A stretch of DNA of 64,000 nt from Actinocorallia populi (GTDB taxonomy: Bacteria > Actinomycetota > Actinomycetes > Streptosporangiales > Streptosporangiaceae): assembly GCF_002995495.1 (NCBI RefSeq), contig NZ_PVZV01000002.1:372001-436000 (forward strand). Reading direction: 5' to 3'. Under the pieces are notes generated by a model that had not been told where the DNA came from, did no database searches, and saw only the letters and a program-made list of their open reading frames with translations. A program made the position numbers and the translations under genes. This document shows, piece after piece, positions 16,480-24,395 of this stretch. Position 1 is the first letter of the stretch. The number at the start of each line of letters is the position of its first letter.

Positions 16480-16516
16480 GGCCGCGTCCCCTTCCGGACA
16501 GGAAGAGGACGCGGCC
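16480..16516. terminator. Terminator hairpin after the diiron-protein gene
   Basis: GGCCGCGTCCCCTT pairs with AAGAGGACGCGGCC (14 bp, one mismatch, 9-base loop), nine bases after the stop. It separates this gene from the WS/DGAT promoter. Confidence 0.6.
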
Positions 16517-16582
16517 CGTTTGCGTAACTCACCCGGTCGAGGAAACCTGGGTTAAGTCATTGTTATTAATCCTTGACCTCTG

Positions 16583-16611
16583 TTGACGGCCGCGCTTTCA
16601 CGGCATAGCTC
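16583..16611 (+). promoter_or_regulatory. Candidate promoter of the WS/DGAT gene
   Basis: TTGACG at 16583-16588 and TAGCTC at 16606-16611 are separated by 17 bp, in a locally A/T-richer stretch 38 bases before the start codon. The -35 is strong and the -10 is weak. Confidence 0.35.
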
Positions 16612-16648
16612 TAGGGGTGGGACGCAGGGGCCGGCGAGCAGACGGGGC

Positions 16649-18139
16649 ATGAAACTGATGGGCCAACTCACCGCGGTGGACACGAACTTCCTCGACATCG
16701 AGTCGCGCAGGACGCTCTCGCACATCGGGGGGCTCGCCATCCTCGACACCACGCTGTGCGCCGACGGCAGGCTCACCAGGGGCGACATGGTCGACCTCAT
16801 CAGGGAGCGCGCCCACCTCGCCAAGCCGCTGCGGCGCAGGCTCGCCTCCGTGCCGTTCCGGCTCGACCGGCCCTACTGGGAGGACGACCCGAACTTCGAC
16901 CCCGGCCGGCACGTGCACGAGGTGGCGCTGCCGGCACCGGGCGACGACCTGCAGCTCGGCGCCGAGGTCGCGCGCATCCACGAGCGCCCGCTGGACCGGC
17001 GCCGCCCGCTGTGGGAGCTGTTCCTCATCCAGGGCCTGGCCGGGGGCCGCGCCGCCATCTACGCCAAGGTGCACCACGCGTGCGTCGACGGGGTGCTCGC
17101 CGCCGAGCTGCTCGCCGCGCTGCTCGACCTGCAGCCGGAGGCCGCCACGCCGCCCGCGCCGCCGCAGGAGAAGGAGCTGCGCCCCGAACTGCTGCCGATG
17201 CTCACCCGCGGCGTCACCCGCTTCGCCCTGCACCCCGTCCGCTCCACCGAGGCGCTCGTGCGCACCGCCGGCCACCTCGACCAGCTGCCCGTCATCGGCG
17301 GGCTGCCGGGCGTGCGGGAGATGTCGCGCGCGGTGCGCTCGGTGCTGGGCCAGCGGCAGCCCGCCCCCACCGAGGCGCAGAGCCCGCCGCCGCGCACCCC
17401 GTTCAACGCGCCCATCTCCCAGCACCGCGCCTTCGCGTTCGGCTCGCTGCCGCTGGAGGACGTGAAGAAGGTGCGCCGCGCCCTGGGCGTCAGCGTCAAC
17501 GACGTGGTGATGGCGATGTGCACCGGCGCGCTGCGCCAGTGGCTGCTCGACCACGACGCGCTGCCCGACCGGCCGCTGGTGGCCTGCGTCCCGGTCTCGA
17601 TGCGGCGCCGCGCCGAGTGCGGCGACGGCAACGCGCTGTCGGCGATGTTCGCGCCGCTGCCCGTCCAGATCGCCGACCCCACCGAGCGGTTCCTGGCGGT
17701 GCGGGCCGCGATGGTGAACGTCAAGCGCCGGTTCGCGGTCTCGCGCGGCAGCTGGTTCGAGGAGGTCAGCGCGCTGATGCCGGCCGCCCTGTCGGGGCTG
17801 GCCACCCGGCTGGCCATGCAGGTCGCGCCCGCCATCAACCCGGTGAACCTGCTGGTCTCCAACGTGCCGGGACCGCAGCAGCCGCTGTACGCGCGGGGCG
17901 CGCGCGTGCTGGCCTACTACCCGGCCTCGGTGATCAGCGACGTCACCGGCGGGGTGAACATCACCGTCTTCTCCTACGACGGCAACCTCGACGTCGGCGT
18001 CATCGCCTGCCCCGACCTGGTGCCCGACACCTGGAACCTCGTGGACTACCTGCGCGAGTCCCTGAACGAGCTCCTGAAGATCGTCGAGGCCGAGGAGGCC
18101 CCGGCCCTGCTCCAGGACCGTCACGCCGGCCCGGCGTAG
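16649..18139 (+). CDS. Wax ester synthase/diacylglycerol acyltransferase (WS/DGAT)
   Basis: About 496 residues from ATG 16649 (MKLMGQLTAVDTNFLD). Residues ~125-140 carry the active-site motif in KVHHACVDGV (HHxxxDG, catalytic His). The C-terminal half has the WES_acyltransf features VNDVVMAMCTGALRQWL, LVACVPVSMR and NLLVSNVPGP. The family transfers acyl groups from acyl-CoA to diacylglycerol or fatty alcohols at the membrane, making storage lipid. Its 3' end overlaps the sortase gene by 19 bp on the opposite strand. Confidence 0.9.
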   Translation: MKLMGQLTAVDTNFLDIESRRTLSHIGGLAILDTTLCADGRLTRGDMVDLIRERAHLAKPLRRRLASVPFRLDRPYWEDDPNFDPGRHVHEVALPAPGDDLQLGAEVARIHERPLDRRRPLWELFLIQGLAGGRAAIYAKVHHACVDGVLAAELLAALLDLQPEAATPPAPPQEKELRPELLPMLTRGVTRFALHPVRSTEALVRTAGHLDQLPVIGGLPGVREMSRAVRSVLGQRQPAPTEAQSPPPRTPFNAPISQHRAFAFGSLPLEDVKKVRRALGVSVNDVVMAMCTGALRQWLLDHDALPDRPLVACVPVSMRRRAECGDGNALSAMFAPLPVQIADPTERFLAVRAAMVNVKRRFAVSRGSWFEEVSALMPAALSGLATRLAMQVAPAINPVNLLVSNVPGPQQPLYARGARVLAYYPASVISDVTGGVNITVFSYDGNLDVGVIACPDLVPDTWNLVDYLRESLNELLKIVEAEEAPALLQDRHAGPA

Positions 18140-18816
18140 ACGACGACGTTGTCGCGGTAGGAGCCCCTGCCGTCGTCGAACTCGCCGCCGCAGGTGATCA
18201 GGCGCAGCTCGGGCCGCCCGGCCGGGGCGTAGACCTCGTCGGGCACCTCGTCCTTGGGGTAGCGGGCCAGCCGGCGCACCGCGAACGTGAAGTCGCGGCC
18301 CCGCTCGTCCCGGACGTGGACGAGGTCGCCCGGCCGCAGCGACCTCAGCCGGTAGAAGACCGCCGGGCCCGACCGGGAGTCGACGTGGCCGGCGATGACC
18401 GCCGTGCCCCGCTCGCCGGGCTCGGGTCCCGCCCGGTTCCAGCCGACCAGGTCGAACCGCTCCGGCGCGATCAGCCTGTCCGCCGCGTCCAGGCCGAGGG
18501 GGACCACCGGTGCGGACAGGCCGATCGCCGGGATGCGCAGCCGCACCGGATCGCCCACCCGGGCCGCGGGCCGCTCAGGCCGATCGGGCCGCTCGGGCTG
18601 TTCGGGCCGACCGGTCCGTTCGGGCTGTTCGTCCCGCTTGTCCCGCTCGTTCCGCTCCGGGTCCGCCGCGGAGCGCGCGGGCCCGGCGGTCTTCACGACC
18701 GCGGCGGACTGGGGTGCTCCCGCGGGCGCGGCCGCGCACGAGACGAGGGCGGGAAGCGCGCAGAGAGCGGCCGCGAGGAAGGCGCGGCCGCTCCGTCCCT
18801 GACGGGATCTCCGCAT
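18121..18816 (-). CDS. Class E/F-type sortase (transpeptidase)
   Basis: This 231-residue protein has an N-terminal signal/anchor (AFLAAALCALPALVSCAAA), a charged Pro/Glu/Arg linker to about residue 85, then the sortase barrel. The catalytic His is in AGHVDSRSG, the Cys in LRLITCGGEF, and an Arg (GRGSYRDN) follows near the end, giving the His-Cys-Arg triad. The compact domain without extra helices fits actinobacterial class E/F sortases, which attach or process exported proteins. ATG 18816 lies two bases after the stop of the Asp-rich protein gene, so they are one operon. That protein, with a C-terminal LPGPG-TM-Arg tail, is the natural candidate substrate (inference). Confidence 0.85.
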   Translation of the reverse strand: MRRSRQGRSGRAFLAAALCALPALVSCAAAPAGAPQSAAVVKTAGPARSAADPERNERDKRDEQPERTGRPEQPERPDRPERPAARVGDPVRLRIPAIGLSAPVVPLGLDAADRLIAPERFDLVGWNRAGPEPGERGTAVIAGHVDSRSGPAVFYRLRSLRPGDLVHVRDERGRDFTFAVRRLARYPKDEVPDEVYAPAGRPELRLITCGGEFDDGRGSYRDNVVVYAGPA

Positions 18817-18818
18817 GA

Positions 18819-19481
18819 TCAGTCGTTCTGGGGGCGGCGGCGGAGGGCGAAGACGCCCGCGGCGGTGGCCAGGGTCAGCCCCGCGCCCAGCGGGATCAGC
18901 ACGCCGGGTCCGGGAAGACCGCCCTCGGAGGTGCCGCCCGCCCCGGTGTCCACACCGCCCCGCGGGACGGCGCCGTCATCCTCGCGGTCGTCACCGTGGT
19001 CGTCGTCATCGTCATCGTCGTCGAGCACGGCCGGCGCGACGGCGGGGGCGTCCTCGCCGCGGTCGTCGTCGTCCCGGCCGTCGTTCCGGGACTGCTGCGG
19101 GGTGCCCTGCGACCGGGTCCCGCCTTCACCGCGGTCACCGCCCCGGTCGTCGCGGTCGTCCTTGTCGTCTTCGTCGTCCTTGTTGCTCTTGTCGTCGCGG
19201 TCGTTCTGATCGTCGCGATCGTTCTGGTCGTCCCGGTCGTCGTCGCGGTCACCCTTGTCGTCGTCCCGGTCGTTCTCGTCGTCGCGGTCGTCGCGGTCGT
19301 CGCGGTCGTCGCGGTCGTCGCGGTCGTCCTCGTCATCCGCGTCGTCATCGTCGTCCGCGTGGGCGGCGCCGGTGAGGAGGGGGGTGCCGGAGGGGGTCTC
19401 GAGGGGCAGGAGGGCGGCGGTGGCGGTGAGGCCGAAGGCCAGGGCCAGGGCCAGGCAGAACCGTTGGAGCAGCAGGATCAC
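18819..19481 (-). CDS. Exported Asp-rich repeat protein with C-terminal anchor
   Basis: About 220 residues from GTG 19481, with GGAGG six bases upstream. Order: signal peptide (LALALAFGLTATAALLP, cleavage near AHA), then ~100 residues made almost only of Asp, Arg, Asn, Lys and Glu in DDR/DDRN units, a second acidic run of eight Asp, a Gly-rich linker, LPGPG, a hydrophobic helix (VLIPLGAGLTLATAAGVFAL) and RRRPQND. This tail has the shape of a cell-wall sorting signal, though LPGPG is not a canonical LPxTG or LAxTG motif. A sortase follows two bases later. Such an acidic surface protein could bind calcium or other cations; that is inference. The DDR block is encoded by 9-bp tandem repeats. Confidence 0.7.
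   Translation of the reverse strand: MILLLQRFCLALALAFGLTATAALLPLETPSGTPLLTGAAHADDDDDADDEDDRDDRDDRDDRDDRDDENDRDDDKGDRDDDRDDQNDRDDQNDRDDKSNKDDEDDKDDRDDRGGDRGEGGTRSQGTPQQSRNDGRDDDDRGEDAPAVAPAVLDDDDDDDDHGDDREDDGAVPRGGVDTGAGGTSEGGLPGPGVLIPLGAGLTLATAAGVFALRRRPQND
19278..19328. repeat. 9-bp tandem repeat inside the Asp-rich gene
   Basis: The plus-strand unit GTCGTCGCG repeats five full times from 19278 to 19322, plus a partial copy. It encodes DDR repeats on the minus strand. Copy number is likely to vary between strains by slippage without a frameshift. Confidence 0.85.
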
Positions 19482-19555
19482 GGTGACCTCCAGGACGTCC
19501 CCCGGCCTGTCCGGGGGCGCTGGTCCCAGGCTGCGGTCCGGCGATGGAGCCACGG

Positions 19556-19586
19556 TGAGAGGCCGATGAGAGGGCTCTCATCGGCC
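19556..19586. promoter_or_regulatory. Palindrome and 11-bp direct repeat upstream of the Asp-rich gene
   Basis: GATGAGA-GGGC-TCTCATC lies at 19565-19582, inside a longer 12-bp-armed hairpin (GGCCGATGAGAG/CTCTCATCGGCC, 19561-19586). TGAGAGG also repeats at 19556 and 19567, an 11-bp period typical of OmpR-type operators. The same GATGAGA-N4-TCTCATC palindrome occurs upstream of the kinase operon at 21959-21976. The hairpin overlaps the response-regulator stop, so it may also work as a terminator. Confidence 0.55.
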
Positions 19587-20249
19587 GTCGAGGGGGCGCA
19601 GCCGGTAGCCGGTGCCGCGGATCGTCTCGATGCGGGAGGCGCCGAGCTTGCGGCGGAGGTAGCGGATGTAGACGTCGACGACGTTGGAGCCGGGGTCGAA
19701 GTCGAAGCCCCACACGTGGCTGAGGATCTGCTCGCGGGTGAGGACCTGGTCGGGGTTGCGGCACAGGAACTCGGCGAGGGCGAACTCGCGGCTGGACAGC
19801 TCGACGGCGCGGCCGCCGACGTGGGCGCGGCGGGTCCGCAGGTCCAGGGTGAGGTCACCGGCCTTCAGCGCGGTGGTCTCGGGCGCGCGTTCGGGCCGCA
19901 GGCGCAGCCGGATGCGGGCCAGCAGCTCCTCGAAGGCGAACGGTTTGGCCAGGTAGTCGTCGGCGCCGCTCTCCAGGCCCGCCACGGTGTCGGCGACGCT
20001 GCCGCGGGCGGTCAGGATGACCACGGGGATGGTCACCCTCGCCTCGCGCAGCATCCGCAGCACGGTGAACCCGTCGCGGCCCGGCAGCCCGATGTCCAGG
20101 ACGAGCAGGTCGAACTGGCCGCTGAGGGCGAACTCGTAGGCGCTCACCCCGTCGGGGACGATCGTGGTGACGAAGCCCTGCTTGCGCAGGCCCTTGTCCA
20201 CGAAGGACGCGATGCGGTCCTCGTCCTCAGCGATGAGTATCCGGTTCAC
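19578..20249 (-). CDS. OmpR/PhoB-family response regulator
   Basis: This 223-residue protein has a receiver domain (residues 1-~120) with the acidic pocket AEDED, phospho-acceptor Asp52 (LLVLDIGLPG), TARGS and KPF (Lys switch). The C-terminal winged helix includes SSREFALAEFLCRNPDQVLT, SNVVDVYIRYLRRKLG and IRGTGYRL. It is translated with the sensor kinase: its start lies 23 bases inside the kinase 3' end. The palindromes on either side of this operon (19565, 21959) are its likely binding sites. The signal is unknown. Confidence 0.92.
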   Translation of the reverse strand: MNRILIAEDEDRIASFVDKGLRKQGFVTTIVPDGVSAYEFALSGQFDLLVLDIGLPGRDGFTVLRMLREARVTIPVVILTARGSVADTVAGLESGADDYLAKPFAFEELLARIRLRLRPERAPETTALKAGDLTLDLRTRRAHVGGRAVELSSREFALAEFLCRNPDQVLTREQILSHVWGFDFDPGSNVVDVYIRYLRRKLGASRIETIRGTGYRLRPLDGR

Positions 20250-21615
20250 CGTCTGCCTCCTCCTCCTGGACGGCCGGGATGGTGATGGTGAAGAGGGCGC
20301 CGCCGCCCGGGGCGTCCCCGACCGTGACGCGGCCGCCGTGCGCGTGGGCGATGGAGCTGACGATGGCCAGGCCCAGGCCGGTGCCGTTGCGCTCGCCGTG
20401 CACGAACCGCTCGAAGATCCGCTCGCGCAGCTCCGGCGGCACGCCGGGCCCGTCGTCGCGCACCCACAGCGCCAGCCCGCCGTCCCGGAGGGCGGTGCCG
20501 ATGCCGACCCGGCCGCCGTCGGCGGTGTGCCGGACGGCGTTGGCGACGAGCTGCAGGAGCGCCTGGGTGAGGCGCTGCCCGTCGGCGGTGACGTGGGCGT
20601 CGGCGACCTCGTCCAGCCGCCACTCGCGTGCGCCCAGGGTCCGCACCTTGGCCAGGACGTCCACGGTCAGTTCGGCGACGGGCACCGTTCCGGGCTTGAG
20701 GAAGCCCGGCTGCTCCGAGCGGGCCAGCAGCAGGAGGTCCTCGACGATGCGGTTCATCCGGCCGAGCTCGTCCATCACCAGGTCGAGGGTCTCCTCGCGG
20801 TCGTCGTCGCCCATCAGCTCCAGGTGCCCGCGCACCACGGTGAGCGGGGTGCGCAGTTCGTGCCCGGCGTCGTCGAGGAACTCCCGCTGGACGGCGAAGG
20901 CGCGTTCCAGCCGGTCCAGCATGCGGTTGAACGTCCCGGCCAGCGCGGAGACGTCGTCGTGGCCGGGCACGGTGAGGCGGCGGCTGAGGTCGGACGAGCC
21001 GCTGATCTGCTCGGCGGTGGTGCGCACCAGCCGCACCGGGGCGAGGACCCGGCCGGAGACCAGCCAGGCGACGATCCCGGCGACGCCCACGGCGGCCAGG
21101 GACGTCCCGCCGAGCACCCGCATCACGTCGGCGACCTCGCGGCGCTCCCGGTCGTAGAAGAGGCCGACGACGAGCGCGCCGCGCCTGGGGTCGCCGGTGA
21201 CCCGGACGGGCACCGCCAGGTAGCGCACTTTTCCGGCCGTGCTGGAGGCCCAGCCCATCCGGGAGGCGTGCGCCTCGGCGGCCTGGGCGACCAGGCCGCG
21301 GTCGGTGTGCAGTTCCGCGGGGGCGGGCACCGAGCTGTACCGGTCGGCCTTGCCGCCGACCACGGAGAAGTAGGTCTCGTTCCGGTCGGGGGAGGTGACG
21401 GCGAGGTAGTCCGTCAGCAGCTGCCGGACGTCCCTCGCCACGGTGTCCTGCGACTCCGCGAAGGCGCGGAACTTCTCGGCCTCGTTCTCCAGTTCGCCGG
21501 TGACCCTGTCGTTGAGCCGGGTGACCAGCAGCGACCAGGTGGCCGAGGAGGCCACGCCCAGCGCGAGCGCGACCACCAGGAGCACCCATCCGACGATGCG
21601 GGTCCGCGCGCTCAC
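20227..21615 (-). CDS. Two-component sensor histidine kinase
   Basis: This 462-residue kinase has TM1 at ~8-31, an extracytoplasmic sensor of ~135 residues (32-165), TM2 at ~168-188 and HAMP at ~189-240. HisKA follows with His252 in FLDDAGHELRTPL, then an ATPase domain with N-box LLQLVANAVRHTADGG, G1 VRDDGPGVPPE and G2 GTGLGLAIVSSIAHAHGG. The sensor region is not a family I recognise. It overlaps the response regulator downstream and follows by nine bases a small exported acidic protein. I infer one operon starting near 21915, possibly with the small protein in signal sensing. Confidence 0.9.
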   Translation of the reverse strand: MSARTRIVGWVLLVVALALGVASSATWSLLVTRLNDRVTGELENEAEKFRAFAESQDTVARDVRQLLTDYLAVTSPDRNETYFSVVGGKADRYSSVPAPAELHTDRGLVAQAAEAHASRMGWASSTAGKVRYLAVPVRVTGDPRRGALVVGLFYDRERREVADVMRVLGGTSLAAVGVAGIVAWLVSGRVLAPVRLVRTTAEQISGSSDLSRRLTVPGHDDVSALAGTFNRMLDRLERAFAVQREFLDDAGHELRTPLTVVRGHLELMGDDDREETLDLVMDELGRMNRIVEDLLLLARSEQPGFLKPGTVPVAELTVDVLAKVRTLGAREWRLDEVADAHVTADGQRLTQALLQLVANAVRHTADGGRVGIGTALRDGGLALWVRDDGPGVPPELRERIFERFVHGERNGTGLGLAIVSSIAHAHGGRVTVGDAPGGGALFTITIPAVQEEEADGEPDTHR

Positions 21616-21624
21616 GCGCCGCGC

Positions 21625-21915
21625 TCAGTCGTCATCGTCGTCCCCGTCATCGTCGTCGTTCTCTCCGCCCTGGGCGGGAGGCGGCGGCTGGACAGGCGAA
21701 ACGGTATCAGTGTCCTGTTTTGTGGTCTTTTGGGGCTTAGGGGTTGGTCCGGGAGTGGCGGTGCCGGTCGCCGGCGGGGTGCCCCCGGTGACCACGACCT
21801 CGGGCCCCAGGGCGGGGTCGTCCGCCCGGGCGGCCAGGAGGAGCGTGAGGGCCAGCCCGAGCACGAGGGCCAGCACCCCCGCGGCCGCCGCAGCCAGGGA
21901 ACCGCGCGATGCCAT
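21625..21915 (-). CDS. Small exported protein with Asp-rich tail
   Basis: This 96-residue protein has an N-terminal hydrophobic segment (AAAAAGVLALVLGLALTLLLA) as signal or anchor, a Thr/Pro-rich middle (TPPATGTATPGPTPKPQKTT) and a C-terminus ending GENDDDDGDDDDD. It is the first gene of the kinase/regulator operon. Its polyacidic tail echoes the large Asp-rich surface protein 2 kb away. I know of no family name. A role as periplasmic or surface partner of the kinase, perhaps in cation or envelope sensing, is speculation from position. Confidence 0.6.
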   Translation of the reverse strand: MASRGSLAAAAAGVLALVLGLALTLLLAARADDPALGPEVVVTGGTPPATGTATPGPTPKPQKTTKQDTDTVSPVQPPPPAQGGENDDDDGDDDDD

Positions 21916-21956
21916 GCCCCCACGGTAGGGACCGGCTGCGGAAGGGAGAACGAAAT

Positions 21957-21980
21957 CCGGATGAGAAACCTCTCATCCGG
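21957..21980. promoter_or_regulatory. Perfect inverted repeat upstream of the kinase operon
   Basis: CCGGATGAGA and TCTCATCCGG face each other across AACC, 42-65 bases before the start of the first operon gene (21915). The core GATGAGA-N4-TCTCATC is the same as at 19565-19582. I infer autoregulation by the response regulator encoded in this operon. Confidence 0.6.
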
Positions 21981-21995
21981 CCGGATCCGTTGCGA

Positions 21996-22670
21996 TCAGG
22001 GCAGCTTCCAGTCCACGGGGGAGGCGCCCTGCTGCTCCAGGTGGGCGTTGGCCCTGCTGAACGGCCGGGAGCCGAAGAAGCCGCGGTCGGCGGACATCGG
22101 GCTGGGGTGGGCGGAGGTGATGCAGGGGTAGTCGCCGAGCATCGGCCGCAGCGTCTGGGCGTCGCGGCCCCACAGGATCGCCACCAGCGGCGTGCCCCGC
22201 GCGGCCAGCGCCCGGATCGCCTGCTCGGTGACCTTCTCCCAGCCCTTGCCGCGGTGCGAGGCGGGCTTGCGCGGCGCGACGGTCAGCGACCTGTTGAGCA
22301 GCAGCACGCCGTTCCGGGTCCAGGGGGTCAGGTCGCCGTTGGCGGGACCGGGCAGCCCCAGGTCCTGCATGTACTCGGTGTAGATGTTGACCAGGCTGGG
22401 CGGCAGCGGCCACACGTCCGGCGCCACCGAGAAGCTCAGCCCCACCGCGTGCCCCGGCGTCGGGTACGGGTCCTGGCCCACGATGAGCACCCGCACCTGG
22501 TCGAACGGCTGCTGGAAGGCGCGCAGGACGTTCTTCCCGGCGGGGAGGTAGGTGCGCCCGGCCGCGAGTTCGCCGCGCAGGAAGTCACCCATGGCGGCTA
22601 TGTCGTTCGCGACGGGCTCCAGCGCCCGCGCCCAGCCCGCCTCGACGATCTCGTTCAATGGTCGTGCCAT
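21996..22670 (-). CDS. ung: Uracil-DNA glycosylase, family 1
   Basis: This 224-residue protein uses ATG 22670 ([13 protein letters not shown]). It has the family-1 motifs: the water-activating loop [18 protein letters not shown] (catalytic Asp), LLLNRSLTV, and the DNA-intercalation loop [18 protein letters not shown] (catalytic His). The normal length for UNG is about 225. It excises uracil from DNA as the first step of base-excision repair. It stands between the two-component operon and D-aminoacylase and shows no linkage to either. Confidence 0.95.
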   Translation of the reverse strand: MARPLNEIVEAGWARALEPVANDIAAMGDFLRGELAAGRTYLPAGKNVLRAFQQPFDQVRVLIVGQDPYPTPGHAVGLSFSVAPDVWPLPPSLVNIYTEYMQDLGLPGPANGDLTPWTRNGVLLLNRSLTVAPRKPASHRGKGWEKVTEQAIRALAARGTPLVAILWGRDAQTLRPMLGDYPCITSAHPSPMSADRGFFGSRPFSRANAHLEQQGASPVDWKLP

Positions 22671-22716
22671 GGTCGTGAAGATTAGCGCCGCAGACCGACA
22701 GAAAAGATCCAAACGT

Positions 22717-24255
22717 TCAGGACCTGAGGATCCTGCCGCGGCGTTCGCCGGTGAACTCGCCGCCGTCGACGACCACATGGCCCTCCAGCAGGACGTAGGG
22801 GATGCCGGTGGGCCGGCGGTCGGGCTCGGCGTAGGTGCCCGGGTGGCCGACGGTGGCGGGGTCGAAGCAGGTGATGTCGGCGTACGCGCCGACGGTGAGG
22901 ACGCCCCTGCCGTGGAGGGAGAAAGGTGTGGCGTTGGCGGAGGTCGTCTTGCGGACGGCCTCGGGGAGGTCGACGACGCCGGCCTCCCGGACGTAGGCGC
23001 CGAGGAACCGGGGGAAGCAGCCCCAGGTGCGGGGGTGCTCCAATCCCACGGGCATGCCGTTGTCGGAGCCGACGCCGATCAACGGGTCGGCCATGATGGC
23101 GCGCACGTCGGGCTCGGCCATCATCGTGATCACCATGTAGGCGGCGGGGTCGGCGGCGATCAGCGCGCAGGCCGTCTCGAACGCCTCACCCGGCAGTTCG
23201 CAGAGCCGGCGGCCGACGGCGGACGGGTCGGTGTGGGTGACCACGAGCACGCCCTCGGGTGTGGTGTCGCGCCACATGCCGGTGCCGGTGAGGGGCTCGG
23301 GGTCCTCGGCGGCGGCGCGCAGCGCGGCGACCTGCGCCGGGTCGGACAGCCGGGCGCGCAGCGCCTCGGGGCCGCCCTCCAGCGCCGCCGGGGGCAGCAG
23401 GGCCGACAGGGTGGTGGCGCCCGCCAGGTAGGGGTACTGGTCGCCGCGCACGTCGACGCCCTCGCGGCGGGCGTCGTGGAGTCTGCCGAGCAGCATGGAG
23501 GCGCGGCCGTGGTTGCGCGGCCCCGCGGTCTTGCAGTGCGAGACCTGCAGCCGGACCCGGGCGCGCCGGGCGATCTCGATCGCCTCGTCCAGGGCCTGGG
23601 CCAGCCCGGCGCCCTCGTCGCGCAGGTGCGTGGTGTACGGGCGCCCGTACCGGTGGGCGACCTTCGCCAGCGCGACGAGCTCCTCGGTGCCGCCGAAGGA
23701 ACCCGGAGGGTAGACCAGCCCGCTGGACAGCCCGCAGGCGCCGGCCTCGAACGACTCCGCGGCCAGCCGGCACATCTCGTCCAGGCCGCCGGGCGGCAGT
23801 TCGGCCTCCCAGCCCGCCGCGGCCAGGCGGAGGGTGGAGTGCCCGACGAGGGTGGCCATGTGGTTGGTGGGCCCTGCCTTCTCCATCTCGGCCAGGTGGT
23901 CGGCGAAGGAGCCGGCGGCGACGGGCGCCCCCGCGTACGCCGACATGATCTCGACGTGTTCGGCGGTGACCGGCCCGAAGGAGAAGCCGCAGTTGCCGTT
24001 GACCTCGGTCGTGACCCCCTGGAGCAGCTTGAACGGCTGCGCCTCGGGCAGCGCCGGCACCAGGTCGGAGTGGCAGTGCGGGTCGACGAACCCCGGGGCG
24101 ACCGCCAGCCCGCCCACGTCGACGACGCGCCGCGCCGCGCCCAGACCGCGCCCGACGGCGGTGACCCTGCCCCTGTTCACGGCCACGTCGGCGCGGACCG
24201 CGGGGGATCCCAGACCGTCGTGGACCTCGCCGCCGCGCAGCACCAGCTCATGCAT
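22717..24255 (-). CDS. N-acyl-D-amino-acid deacylase (D-aminoacylase)
   Basis: This 512-residue amidohydrolase has the metal-site motif [11 protein letters not shown] near residue 55, then [16 protein letters not shown] (the Cys-containing loop of D-aminoacylases), [17 protein letters not shown] and VGSDNGMP near residue 400. Such enzymes remove the acyl group from N-acyl-D-amino acids, or act on related D-dipeptide or D-hydantoin-like substrates. It is divergent from the S12 hydrolase gene at 24396, and an imperfect inverted repeat lies between. I see it as part of the D-amino-acid cluster that runs to 35513. Confidence 0.85.
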   Translation of the reverse strand: MHELVLRGGEVHDGLGSPAVRADVAVNRGRVTAVGRGLGAARRVVDVGGLAVAPGFVDPHCHSDLVPALPEAQPFKLLQGVTTEVNGNCGFSFGPVTAEHVEIMSAYAGAPVAAGSFADHLAEMEKAGPTNHMATLVGHSTLRLAAAGWEAELPPGGLDEMCRLAAESFEAGACGLSSGLVYPPGSFGGTEELVALAKVAHRYGRPYTTHLRDEGAGLAQALDEAIEIARRARVRLQVSHCKTAGPRNHGRASMLLGRLHDARREGVDVRGDQYPYLAGATTLSALLPPAALEGGPEALRARLSDPAQVAALRAAAEDPEPLTGTGMWRDTTPEGVLVVTHTDPSAVGRRLCELPGEAFETACALIAADPAAYMVITMMAEPDVRAIMADPLIGVGSDNGMPVGLEHPRTWGCFPRFLGAYVREAGVVDLPEAVRKTTSANATPFSLHGRGVLTVGAYADITCFDPATVGHPGTYAEPDRRPTGIPYVLLEGHVVVDGGEFTGERRGRILRS

Positions 24256-24296
24256 GGACGATCACCATAAGTGAGGCCGCGCTGATCAGCCAGCGA

Positions 24297-24336
24297 GAAA
24301 ACCTGACAAATCAGTAAGTGAGGATTGTCGGTTTTC
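24297..24336. promoter_or_regulatory. Imperfect inverted repeat between divergent D-amino-acid genes
   Basis: GAAAACCTGACAAATC (24297-24312) faces GATTGTCGGTTTTC (24323-24336), pairing apart from two single-base slips. It lies between the D-aminoacylase and S12 hydrolase starts. It is a candidate operator for the cluster regulator, perhaps the PucR protein at 28817. Confidence 0.5.
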
Positions 24337-24395
24337 CTGATGGGCGAGCCCCGCACTTCCGGCTAAAGTGCCTAAGCCCTGTGAGAGGAGTTCCT

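Noticed and set aside
19278-19328. Regular short repeats that could suggest CRISPR
   Set aside because: The unit is 9 bp, in direct tandem without spacers, and encodes DDR repeats in frame.
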